Positions 1-6,390 of a stretch of 64,000 nucleotides of DNA are shown here, one piece after another. Under the pieces are notes generated by a model, which saw only the letters and a list, made by a program, of their open reading frames with translations, was not told the origin of the DNA and did no database searches. The stretch's first letter is position 1. The number at the start of each line of letters is the position of its first letter. The stretch is from Sphingobacterium sp. CZ-2. Lineage in GTDB: Bacteria; Bacteroidota; Bacteroidia; Sphingobacteriales; Sphingobacteriaceae. The DNA is taken from NCBI RefSeq assembly GCF_004526235.1, contig NZ_CP038159.1, forward strand, positions 1,674,001-1,738,000, given 5' to 3'. The position numbers were made by a program, and so were the translations under genes.

Positions 1-603
1 AATGCAAAGGTTGAAGTAGGACATGATTTATTGGCAGCTGCTCGTGCGCTGTTGGGTACAGAGGCCGGATTTGCGGCCATCTTAGGAACCGGTACCAATA
101 CTTGTATTTACGACGGTAAAGATATCACCCATAACATTGATTCTGCAGCTTATATTTTAGGAGATGAAGGTAGTGGTAGCTACATCGGAAAAAAACTATT
201 GACAGATTTTATCCGTGGTCTTATGCCTAAGGATGTTTCTGATGTGTTCTATGAAACTTATAAACTGACTCCAGATGAGATTATGGACAATGTTTATACG
301 AAACCTTTAGCAAACCGTTTCTGCGCAAGCTTCAGTAAATTTGTTTATGATAATAATGTAAATATTCAATATACACGTAAGATTGTTGATGATGCGTTTG
401 AAGCTTTCTTTAACAATTTGGTGAGTAAATATCCAGATTACCAATCGTATACATTTAATTGTATTGGTTCGGTTGGGTATAATTTCAGAAATGTTCTGGA
501 AGAAAAAGCAGATCAATATGGGATGAAAGTGGGTAAGATCCTACGCTCGCCTATTGATGATTTGGTACAATTCCATATCAATAGATCTAAAAGCATCGCT
601 TAA
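1..603 (+). CDS. BadF/BadG/BcrA/BcrD-type ATPase, probable N-acetylglucosamine kinase-like sugar kinase (5' end outside window)
   Basis: The reading frame is open from base 1, so this is the C-terminal 200 residues of a longer protein; the family is usually about 280-300 residues. It shows the glycine-rich LGTGTNT nucleotide-binding loop and the ILGDEGSGSYIGK motif typical of this actin-like ATPase fold, which binds ATP and phosphorylates a sugar or activates a partner enzyme. A full-length paralogue lies at 5397-6257 and aligns along its whole length (LGDEGSG, NVY, ASFAKF, HFVGQIAYNF). Family assignment is secure. The GlcNAc kinase role is inferred from the usual annotation in Bacteroidota and not shown by the sequence. 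The gene ends 27 bp before a palindromic repeat cluster. Confidence 0.85.
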   Translation, partial: NAKVEVGHDLLAAARALLGTEAGFAAILGTGTNTCIYDGKDITHNIDSAAYILGDEGSGSYIGKKLLTDFIRGLMPKDVSDVFYETYKLTPDEIMDNVYTKPLANRFCASFSKFVYDNNVNIQYTRKIVDDAFEAFFNNLVSKYPDYQSYTFNCIGSVGYNFRNVLEEKADQYGMKVGKILRSPIDDLVQFHINRSKSIA

Positions 604-630
604 TAAGCAGCATAGTTTAGTCTTTATATA

Positions 631-826
631 CGTCATTGCGAGGAAAACGTCATTGCGAGGAAAACGTCATTGCGAGGAAAACGTCATTGCGAGGAAAACG
701 TCATTGCGAGGGACGAAGCAATCTTTACACTAATCGAAAGATTGCTTCGTCCCTCGCAATGACGTTTTTAGATTGCTTCGTGCCACGCAATGACGTTTTT
801 AGATTGCTTCGTGCCACGCAATGACG
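631..826. repeat. Palindromic repeat locus 1 (CATTGCGAGG family, outer palindrome only)
   Basis: Four 17-bp units starting CGTCATTGCGAGG are followed by a palindrome: a left arm CGTCATTGCGAGGGACGAAG continuing to GCAATCTTT, a 12-base loop, then the inverse arm ending GCAATGACG. Two more partial right-arm copies (GATTGCTTCG ... GCAATGACG, variant GCCACGC) follow. It fills the space between convergent genes and ends 5 bp before the stop codon of the hydrolase on the minus strand. Unlike the five other loci it has no inner CATCCTGAG palindrome. No other terminator is visible here, so the hairpin may end transcription from both sides. Confidence 0.95.
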
Positions 827-831
827 TTTAT

Positions 832-1515
832 TTACAACTCATAACTCTTGCCAATCTCTGGCAAAGTCAAATCCACATCAGCTTCACTGAATAACTTCTC
901 AACTGCAATTTCATCAATTTCTATTGGTGGGAAAGAATTGAAATGCGTTCCTACCACATGTTTACACTTAATAAACTGTGCAGCGATCACTGCATCTTCC
1001 GCATCCATGGTATAATGTCCGCCAATTGGTAAAAAGGCATAATCCACCTGATACCTCTCCAATAACTTCATCTCCATTGTCAAAGCTGTATCACCAGATA
1101 CATATATAGTCTTCCCTTTGACAATAAACACAAATCCTACAGGAAATCCACCATAACTTCCGTCAGGCGTACTGTTAGAATGCGCCGCAAAAACCATCTT
1201 CACCTTTCCAAATGGCAAATTAAGAGTTCCGCCCAGATTAAAGTCAATCACTTTATCTGCATGCACACCTTGGTTCTTTACCCAATTAGCCGTCTCCACA
1301 ATTGCCGCAACGGTCGCATTCTTCTTCTTCTGAACGGTCACCATATCCGCCACATGATCCTCATGTCCATGCGTTAGGAAAATATAATCTGGAGCCAAAT
1401 CTTCTGCCTTCACCTCTTTAGCAATGGGGTTATAGGTTATGAAAGGATCCAAAAGGACTTTCGTCCCATCGAAATCAAATTCAAAACAGGCATGTCCGTA
1501 ATAGGTATATTTCAT
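832..1515 (-). CDS. UPF0173-type metal-dependent hydrolase (metallo-beta-lactamase fold)
   Basis: A 227-residue protein of the size typical for the UPF0173 / YtkL family. The metallo-beta-lactamase signature HGHEDH is at residues 49-54, followed by the GDTAL aspartate and GTHFNSFPP histidine expected for a binuclear metal centre. There is no signal peptide, so it is probably cytoplasmic. The physiological substrate of this family is not established. It lies 19 bp downstream of the ybaB-like gene on the same strand and is probably co-transcribed with it. The start ATG gives the conserved N-terminus MKYTYYGHACFE. Confidence 0.88.
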   Translation of the reverse strand: MKYTYYGHACFEFDFDGTKVLLDPFITYNPIAKEVKAEDLAPDYIFLTHGHEDHVADMVTVQKKKNATVAAIVETANWVKNQGVHADKVIDFNLGGTLNLPFGKVKMVFAAHSNSTPDGSYGGFPVGFVFIVKGKTIYVSGDTALTMEMKLLERYQVDYAFLPIGGHYTMDAEDAVIAAQFIKCKHVVGTHFNSFPPIEIDEIAVEKLFSEADVDLTLPEIGKSYEL

Positions 1516-1534
1516 TTTAAATCCTTTTGAATAA

Positions 1535-1852
1535 TTATTTATTTCCGAACAAGTTCCCTAATCCGCCCAATCCTCCTAAAAGATCTTGGGAAGCTGCCTG
1601 CATTTCCGACTGACTGATGTTCTCAGCTTGGGTTAAGGCCTTATTGATCGCTACGATCAACAATTCTTCCAATTCTTCCTGATCTGCCTCTGCCAAAAAC
1701 TCCGGATCGATCTTCACTTCCTTGATCTCCTTATTTGCCGTTGCAATGACACGTATTTTACCACCCTCAGCATCTCCAGATACGGAAATATGGTCTAATC
1801 TCTCTTTAATCTCCTTTGCACGTTGTTGCGCTTCAAATAACTTATCGAACAT
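1535..1852 (-). CDS. YbaB/EbfC family nucleoid-associated protein
   Basis: A small 105-residue protein with the features of YbaB/EbfC. The N-terminal helix (FDKLFEAQQRAKEIKERL) is followed by a short beta region (GGKIRVIATANKEIKEVKI), an acidic helix and a glycine-rich tail (GGLGGLGNLFGNK). Members dimerise into tweezer-like DNA-binding proteins associated with the nucleoid. It is upstream of the UPF0173 hydrolase and probably in the same transcript. In many bacteria the gene follows dnaX and precedes recR; neither is here. Confidence 0.9.
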   Translation of the reverse strand: MFDKLFEAQQRAKEIKERLDHISVSGDAEGGKIRVIATANKEIKEVKIDPEFLAEADQEELEELLIVAINKALTQAENISQSEMQAASQDLLGGLGGLGNLFGNK

Positions 1853-1935
1853 ATGATTTTATCTTTTAAAACATCCAAAATACGAATAATTTAGGATTCT
1901 TGACAATCTTTATAGGTTCTTTTGCCGAGCTTGCT

Positions 1936-1943
1936 TACCTTTG
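1936..1943 (+). promoter_or_regulatory. Bacteroidota -7 element TACCTTTG
   Basis: Matches the TAnnTTTG consensus. Transcription would start near 1948-1950, which makes the ATG at 1967 the plausible start of the next gene and rules out the upstream TTG at 1922. No convincing -33 TTG is seen at the right distance. Confidence 0.55.
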
Positions 1944-1966
1944 CAGCAACAATATTTTTTCCAAGA

Positions 1967-2458
1967 ATGGATCATTTAAAACATTATACCGCATTAGCGG
2001 ACAACTTAGCATCTACCAACCCACAAGCACACGAAACCCTCGAAGAGGAGATCAATATCCTTATCCATAAGCTAAAATTCATCCCTATGGAAAGCAGACC
2101 AGTAGTGCTTATTCAGAACTTATCCACTTCGCAGATCGAACCGGATTACCTGGAAGAGATCTTGGCTGTTGCCGGTGGAAGGAAAGCAGGTTTGGAAAAT
2201 GATCTTGCTGAAATTGATATTTTGATTTTCATTCAGGAAAGCCCTGATTTCTTGAGTAAGTTGCCTACCTTGTTGAGCGCCCAATACCAAGGAAGCAAGG
2301 CTGTTGAAAATAATCAGGTATACATTATCCAAAAGCCAGCTTTTGGTTCCCAACGATCAGATTATTTGCAGGATATAGAGATCCTTGCCGAGATCGTGCA
2401 ATCCAAATATTTCATCTATGGGCATGAAGGTAACCACTGGATGAAATTCGGGCTATAA
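1967..2458 (+). CDS. Conserved hypothetical protein, 163 aa
   Basis: I do not recognise a named family. The ATG at 1967 was chosen because a TAnnTTTG promoter element lies at 1936-1943, downstream of the longer TTG start. The protein has no signal peptide or membrane segment. The C-terminal half (VENNQVYIIQKPAFGSQRSD, then DIEILAEIVQSKYFIYGHEG) faintly recalls the C-terminal lobe of siderophore/cobalamin-binding proteins (BtuF/FhuD), where a helix of the type LAEIIHP precedes the end. That likeness is weak and there is no secretion signal, so no function is proposed. It ends before a bidirectional terminator. Confidence 0.7.
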   Translation: MDHLKHYTALADNLASTNPQAHETLEEEINILIHKLKFIPMESRPVVLIQNLSTSQIEPDYLEEILAVAGGRKAGLENDLAEIDILIFIQESPDFLSKLPTLLSAQYQGSKAVENNQVYIIQKPAFGSQRSDYLQDIEILAEIVQSKYFIYGHEGNHWMKFGL

Positions 2459-2485
2459 ACAAAGGACTTAACATCTTAAATAACC

Positions 2486-2524
2486 AAAAGAGGTCGGTTG
2501 CTTGATGGCGACCGACCTCTTTTT
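2486..2524. terminator. Bidirectional rho-independent terminator
   Basis: Perfect inverted repeat AAAAGAGGTCGGT / ACCGACCTCTTTT with a 12-base loop, between the convergent hypothetical genes; U-tracts form in both directions. Confidence 0.9.
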
Positions 2525-2550
2525 ATTGGATCAACTTATTTCCTTCGTTG

Positions 2551-3882
2551 TTAAACGAACTTCTTTCTTAGGATGGAATATAATTTTTCTACGGTTTGCG
2601 GTTTGGTTGCCCAATTATTTTTAAGCGCATAATTGGTCTGCAAAAAGGCATCTGCCTCCGCAAAATTATCAAACCTGTTCAGTAGCTCGATCGCCTCGGA
2701 ATAAGCTAAACTATAACCGTTGAAAAGATCTTTGATGAACATGAGCTTATCGTTCAAGCTGACCGCTGTTTTAAGATCCACTACCGTTTCTGAACCTCGG
2801 CTAGCAGACGTATTGAACTGCTGCACATTTGTCAATCCAGCACGTTTCTGTTGTTGGATGAGTTCGTTCAATGTCAATGGCCTACTTGGTTTCGCCTCTG
2901 CTTGTTTGGCAAGATCATTTAACGTCACCTCTTTTTCCGCCGGTTCCTCAATCCTTACCTCTTTTTCCTCAATGCGAACCTGGTTTACCACCGGTTCAGA
3001 GGAGATTGATGCAGATCTTTCAGGAGTTGTTTCTTCTTTTGGCTCTACTTTGGATTCTTCCTTAGCTTCTACTTTGGAGTCTTCCTTAGCTTCTTCTTCA
3101 TAAGCTGGTCTTACCGAAGTGTAATTGGAGCTTGAAGTATGTACTGGAGATTGTAGAGAATCCGTTATGGAAGTACTTGCCTCCGCTAATTCTTCTTTAT
3201 CAGCGTCGGTTTCCCCTTCCTGCTTATTATCTTCTTCAGGGTTTTCTAAATCTTGCTCAGAATCCTTTGCCTCCTCCTCAGATTTCACCGTTGTTTGTTC
3301 TTTTTCTTCTTCCTCTTGATATTCCTCTACTACCGCATCATTTTCTTTGTTGCTCTTCGCTCCAAAGGTACTGGAGAATGGAATCTCTTCGTCGTATTCC
3401 TCTATCACAGGAGCATCATTATTCGATACCTCTTCTTTTTCAGTTTTTACTGCATCTGGGTTTTCTGTTGCTGTTTCTGCTTCAATATTTCCATCAGCCT
3501 CCACTTCCTGAATCTCATTTACGACCGGTTGATCATCCGCTTCATGTTCATCCACCTGAACCGCCGGTGTAAAAACAGTATCTTCCTCTTTTGCAGATTC
3601 AACATTCGAAGAATCCTCTTTTGTAGACTGGTCTTTCGTAGACTCCCCTTGCACAGGTTCATTTGAAACCGGTGAAGCAGCCAATAATCGAGGTTCCTTT
3701 TCTACTTGTAGGTTGGCCAATACATCTAGGTGTGCTGCCAAATATTTTGCCTGAGCGGCCAATAAAAGGATCTCTGTCCGATGTCCTGAAATCTGATTCC
3801 CATCCAATGAAGCGTACTGCTCATTGATCTCCACCAATAAGTCGCCGATTTTACCTAAAATATCTTGTTCTTTATAAGCCAT
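2551..3882 (-). CDS. Hypothetical protein with long acidic linker and conserved C-terminal domain, 443 aa
   Basis: An unnamed protein. The ATG at 3882 ([20 protein letters not shown]) is preferred over the in-frame TTG at 3939. Three parts are visible. An N-terminal helical segment covers about residues 1-55. A very acidic low-complexity stretch (about 60-330) is rich in E, K, S and short repeats such as [17 protein letters not shown]-terminal helical domain of about 90 residues ([47 protein letters not shown]) looks structured. No signal peptide, membrane helix or catalytic motif is seen. The layout suggests two small domains joined by a flexible tether. It is divergent from tdk. Confidence 0.75.
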   Translation of the reverse strand: MAYKEQDILGKIGDLLVEINEQYASLDGNQISGHRTEILLLAAQAKYLAAHLDVLANLQVEKEPRLLAASPVSNEPVQGESTKDQSTKEDSSNVESAKEEDTVFTPAVQVDEHEADDQPVVNEIQEVEADGNIEAETATENPDAVKTEKEEVSNNDAPVIEEYDEEIPFSSTFGAKSNKENDAVVEEYQEEEEKEQTTVKSEEEAKDSEQDLENPEEDNKQEGETDADKEELAEASTSITDSLQSPVHTSSSNYTSVRPAYEEEAKEDSKVEAKEESKVEPKEETTPERSASISSEPVVNQVRIEEKEVRIEEPAEKEVTLNDLAKQAEAKPSRPLTLNELIQQQKRAGLTNVQQFNTSASRGSETVVDLKTAVSLNDKLMFIKDLFNGYSLAYSEAIELLNRFDNFAEADAFLQTNYALKNNWATKPQTVEKLYSILRKKFV

Positions 3883-3955
3883 AATGCTGTTTTGATCCTT
3901 TATTATTCTATCTTGTTCTTCTATATGAACAAAAAACAAACCAACTGAGTTTGAC

Positions 3956-3963
3956 TAAGTTTG
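3956..3963 (+). promoter_or_regulatory. -7 element TAAGTTTG upstream of tdk
   Basis: Fits TAnnTTTG; predicted transcript start near 3970, 64 bases before the tdk ATG. An opposite-strand element of the same type lies 25 bp away at 3988-3995, so the two divergent genes appear to share this spacer. Confidence 0.5.
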
Positions 3964-3987
3964 ATTTTTTATTCGATGATGCTCAAT

Positions 3988-3995
3988 CAAAAATA
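3988..3995 (-). promoter_or_regulatory. -7 element TATTTTTG for the acidic hypothetical gene
   Basis: Reverse-strand TAnnTTTG match in the spacer shared with tdk; it implies an untranslated leader of about 100 bases before the ATG at 3882. Confidence 0.45.
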
Positions 3996-4033
3996 GGATT
4001 TTATTCTGATATTCGTAAGCAAAACGAAGTCCT

Positions 4034-4627
4034 ATGATGTTATTTTCTGAACATAATTTCCACCGTAGAAGAGATTGTATTGGCAGTATCGAAGTGATCT
4101 GTGGATCGATGTTTTCTGGAAAAACGGAGGAGTTGATTCGGAGGCTTAAAAGGGCTCAATTTGCCAAATTACCGGTGGAGATTTTCAAACCGGAAATCGA
4201 TATTAGATATGGCGCTAATGAAGTGGTTTCGCACGATAGCAATGCGATTCCTTCTACGCCGGTTTCCCATTCTTCAGCGATATTGTTGTTGAGTAATGAA
4301 ACGAAAGTGGTGGGGATTGATGAGGCTCAATTCTTTGATGAGGAATTACCGAATGTCTGTGAGGAATTGGCGAATCGTGGAATCAGGGTTATTGTAGCGG
4401 GTTTGGATATGGATTATTTGGGACAACCCTTTGGCCCGATACCAAATTTGATGGCGATAGCAGAGGATGTGACAAAGGTGCATGCGGTATGTGTGCAATG
4501 TGGCGCGCCAGCGAATTATTCTTATCGGACGCAATTGGATGATGCTAGGGTTTTGCTTGGCGAGAAGGATAAATATGAGCCGAGGTGCAGGGGCTGTTAT
4601 TTTGGACTGGAAGATGAGGATTGTTAG
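4034..4627 (+). CDS. tdk: Thymidine kinase (type II)
   Basis: Phosphorylates thymidine to dTMP with ATP in pyrimidine salvage. The P-loop GSMFSGKT is at residues 24-31 and the catalytic DEAQ is at 96-99, with Glu97 the expected general base. The zinc site is formed by Cys152, Cys155, Cys184 and Cys187. Length (197 aa) is normal for the cytosolic tetrameric type II enzyme. The N-terminal 15 residues before GSIEVICG are a short extension, as seen in Bacteroidota homologues. Wobble positions in the second half of the gene are noticeably G-rich, approaching the palindromic locus that starts 28 bp after the stop codon. Confidence 0.95.
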   Translation: MMLFSEHNFHRRRDCIGSIEVICGSMFSGKTEELIRRLKRAQFAKLPVEIFKPEIDIRYGANEVVSHDSNAIPSTPVSHSSAILLLSNETKVVGIDEAQFFDEELPNVCEELANRGIRVIVAGLDMDYLGQPFGPIPNLMAIAEDVTKVHAVCVQCGAPANYSYRTQLDDARVLLGEKDKYEPRCRGCYFGLEDEDC

Positions 4628-4655
4628 GTTGGATAGGCCAAGGCGAGGTATTATT

Positions 4656-4866
4656 CGTCATTGCGAGGTATTATACGTCATTGCGAGGAGGTACGACGAA
4701 GCAATCTTTGTATTCATGTCATCCTGAGCAACGTCGAAGGATCTGTACGGGTACCAAATGTAGATCCTTCGACTTCGCTCAGGATGACATGGGTTGAAAG
4801 ATTGCTTCGTTCCTCGCAATGACGGTAGAGTTCCTCGCAATGACGGTATCTTTCCTCGCAATGACG
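4656..4866. repeat. Palindromic repeat locus 2 (nested CATTGCG / CATCCTGAG element)
   Basis: The outer left arm is present twice (CGTCATTGCGAGG..., the second extended by AGGTACGACGAAGCAATC). The inner palindrome follows, its left arm ATGTCATCCTGAGC...GAAGGATCT, an asymmetric core (TGTACGGGTACCAAATGTAG) and the inverse inner arm. The outer right arm then appears three times (CCTCGCAATGACGG). It lies between convergent tdk and the peroxidase gene and stops 6 bp from the latter's stop codon. The core reads in the same direction as at locus 3 and opposite to loci 4, 5 and 6. Confidence 0.95.
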
Positions 4867-4872
4867 GTAGAG

Positions 4873-5385
4873 TTACTTCAACTCCTTCACAATACTTTCA
4901 TCCAAAGGCGTTACCTTCGATCTATATCTATGCGCTAATTTCCCATCCTTACCAATCAAAAACTTCTCAAAATTCCAATTGATTGCTCCGGTAAAATCAG
5001 GGTTCTTTGCAGTCGTCAGATACTTGAACAACGGGATCATCTTCTCCCCCGTCACATCCACCTTTTCCGACAACAAAAATTTCACGCCATAATTCTCCTC
5101 ACAAAAGGCTGCAATTTCTTCATTACTATCAAATTCCTGGCCTTTAAAATTATCCGAAGGAAAACCAATTACGACCAAATCCTTTCCGTACTTATCAGAT
5201 AACTCCTGCAGTTCCTTATACTGCTTGGTAAAACCACATTTTGAAGCCGTATTAACGATCAAAATCTGCTTGCCCTTGAACTCAGACAAGGAAACTTTCT
5301 TCCCATCCAAGGTCTTAAAGCTATAATCATAAACCGTCGGCTGATTGAACAGCATGGTAAAAACCATTAATATCGAATAAATCAT
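4873..5385 (-). CDS. Glutathione peroxidase-like thiol peroxidase
   Basis: Reduces hydroperoxides, probably with thioredoxin and not glutathione as electron donor. The peroxidatic Cys50 is in NTASKCGFT. Cys95 in AAFCEENYGV matches the resolving cysteine of two-cysteine GPx enzymes. Trp137 and Asn138 (NWNFEKFLI) belong to the catalytic tetrad. The usual FPCNQF motif reads FPSDNF (75-80), so the tetrad glutamine is replaced by Asn79. The hydrophobic N-terminus (IYSILMVFTMLF) could be a signal sequence for periplasmic export. The gene starts 11 bp after the sugar kinase gene and is probably co-transcribed with it. Confidence 0.88.
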   Translation of the reverse strand: MIYSILMVFTMLFNQPTVYDYSFKTLDGKKVSLSEFKGKQILIVNTASKCGFTKQYKELQELSDKYGKDLVVIGFPSDNFKGQEFDSNEEIAAFCEENYGVKFLLSEKVDVTGEKMIPLFKYLTTAKNPDFTGAINWNFEKFLIGKDGKLAHRYRSKVTPLDESIVKELK

Positions 5386-5396
5386 CTTTTTAAATT

Positions 5397-6257
5397 TTAT
5401 ATTTCAACATTCAGCTCCCTATTCACCACAAAATGAAAAAGCTGCTCTATAGGATTCTTCAAAATCGTGCCAATCTTAACCCCATGTAGATTACACACCT
5501 CCCGCAAATGGATATCAAAATTATAGGCTATCTGACCCACAAAATGACATTCATATTCCCAGAAATTAGGATAAGTCATGATATTTGTCCGCACAAATTC
5601 ATCAAAACCATTCCTCAACAGGTTATCAATAAATGGATGCGAACGGTTATCCCCCATGAATTTCGCAAAACTTGCCAAATAGGCATTCGGACGATCCCTT
5701 TGGTAGACATTCTTGATAATGATATCCTTGGTAATCGGATGCACTTCCTGGAAAATACGCATCAGATCCCTAGGCATGGATTCGTAGAGGTAAGCAGTTA
5801 TCAATTGTTTACCGAACCAGGCACCCGAACCTTCATCCCCCAACACATAACCGATCCCGTGGATGCTTGTGGACAAACCTTCACCATCAAAATAGCTGAT
5901 GTCCGACCCTGTCCCTAAATTCGAGATCAGGCCTTTGCCCGAACCAAAAGTAGCATAGGCAGAGCCGAGCAGATCGCTTTCTACTGCAACATAGGAACTG
6001 GGAAAAATCTCCGACAAGGCATTGGATACCAACTCCCTACGATCAGGAGTAGAGCATCCCGCACCAAAGAAATATACTTCATTGATCTCATTGATATAGG
6101 GAATGATCTCGGGAACACCGGAAAGGGTATTAGCGATTTCCTTTTCACTCACAAAAAATGGATTAAGGCCTTTGGTACTAAAACTTAAGGGTTTACTATC
6201 TGGAAGATGGAGCATCCAATCGGATCTTGATGAACCACTATCTGCAACTAAAATCAT
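5397..6257 (-). CDS. BadF/BadG/BcrA/BcrD-type ATPase, probable N-acetylglucosamine kinase-like sugar kinase
   Basis: A full-length 286-residue member of the actin-like ATPase family. The N-terminal phosphate-1 loop is VADSGSSRSDW, the second loop is NLGTGSD, and the LGDEGSGAWFGK motif follows. It is a paralogue of the truncated gene at the left edge of the window. These proteins phosphorylate amino sugars such as GlcNAc or act as ATP-dependent activators; kinase activity is more likely given size and context, but the substrate cannot be read from sequence. It has its own promoter element at 6280-6287 and leads a two-gene unit with the peroxidase. Confidence 0.87.
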   Translation of the reverse strand: MILVADSGSSRSDWMLHLPDSKPLSFSTKGLNPFFVSEKEIANTLSGVPEIIPYINEINEVYFFGAGCSTPDRRELVSNALSEIFPSSYVAVESDLLGSAYATFGSGKGLISNLGTGSDISYFDGEGLSTSIHGIGYVLGDEGSGAWFGKQLITAYLYESMPRDLMRIFQEVHPITKDIIIKNVYQRDRPNAYLASFAKFMGDNRSHPFIDNLLRNGFDEFVRTNIMTYPNFWEYECHFVGQIAYNFDIHLREVCNLHGVKIGTILKNPIEQLFHFVVNRELNVEI

Positions 6258-6279
6258 ATTATTTAATTCTCATCAAACC

Positions 6280-6287
6280 CAAATATA
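6280..6287 (-). promoter_or_regulatory. -7 element TATATTTG for the sugar kinase-peroxidase unit
   Basis: Exact TAnnTTTG on the minus strand; the predicted start is near 6273, 16 bases before the ATG at 6257. Confidence 0.55.
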
Positions 6288-6390
6288 CGAAATGTAATAT
6301 TATCGTGAAAGTGCATTTTATACGGATAAAAAAAGAGGCATTTCATATTCCTTTTCTATCTTTATGATGATTATTTAACCCTTTCTAATT

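Noticed and set aside
636..824. Plus-strand frame of 62 codons over palindromic locus 1
   Set aside because: It only translates the repeat units; equivalent frames occur at the other loci on either strand.
631..826. CRISPR array
   Set aside because: Repeats are palindromic and adjacent with 4-base spacers, not regularly spaced unique spacers, and no cas genes are nearby.
3125..3666. Several overlapping plus-strand frames opposite the acidic hypothetical gene
   Set aside because: They are the complement of a low-complexity E/K/S region and give repetitive L/S/F-rich peptides.
4658..4861. Frames over locus 2 on both strands
   Set aside because: Translation of the palindrome with no start signal and no protein-like composition; the same applies at 28364-28672, 34733-35145 and 43615-43806.
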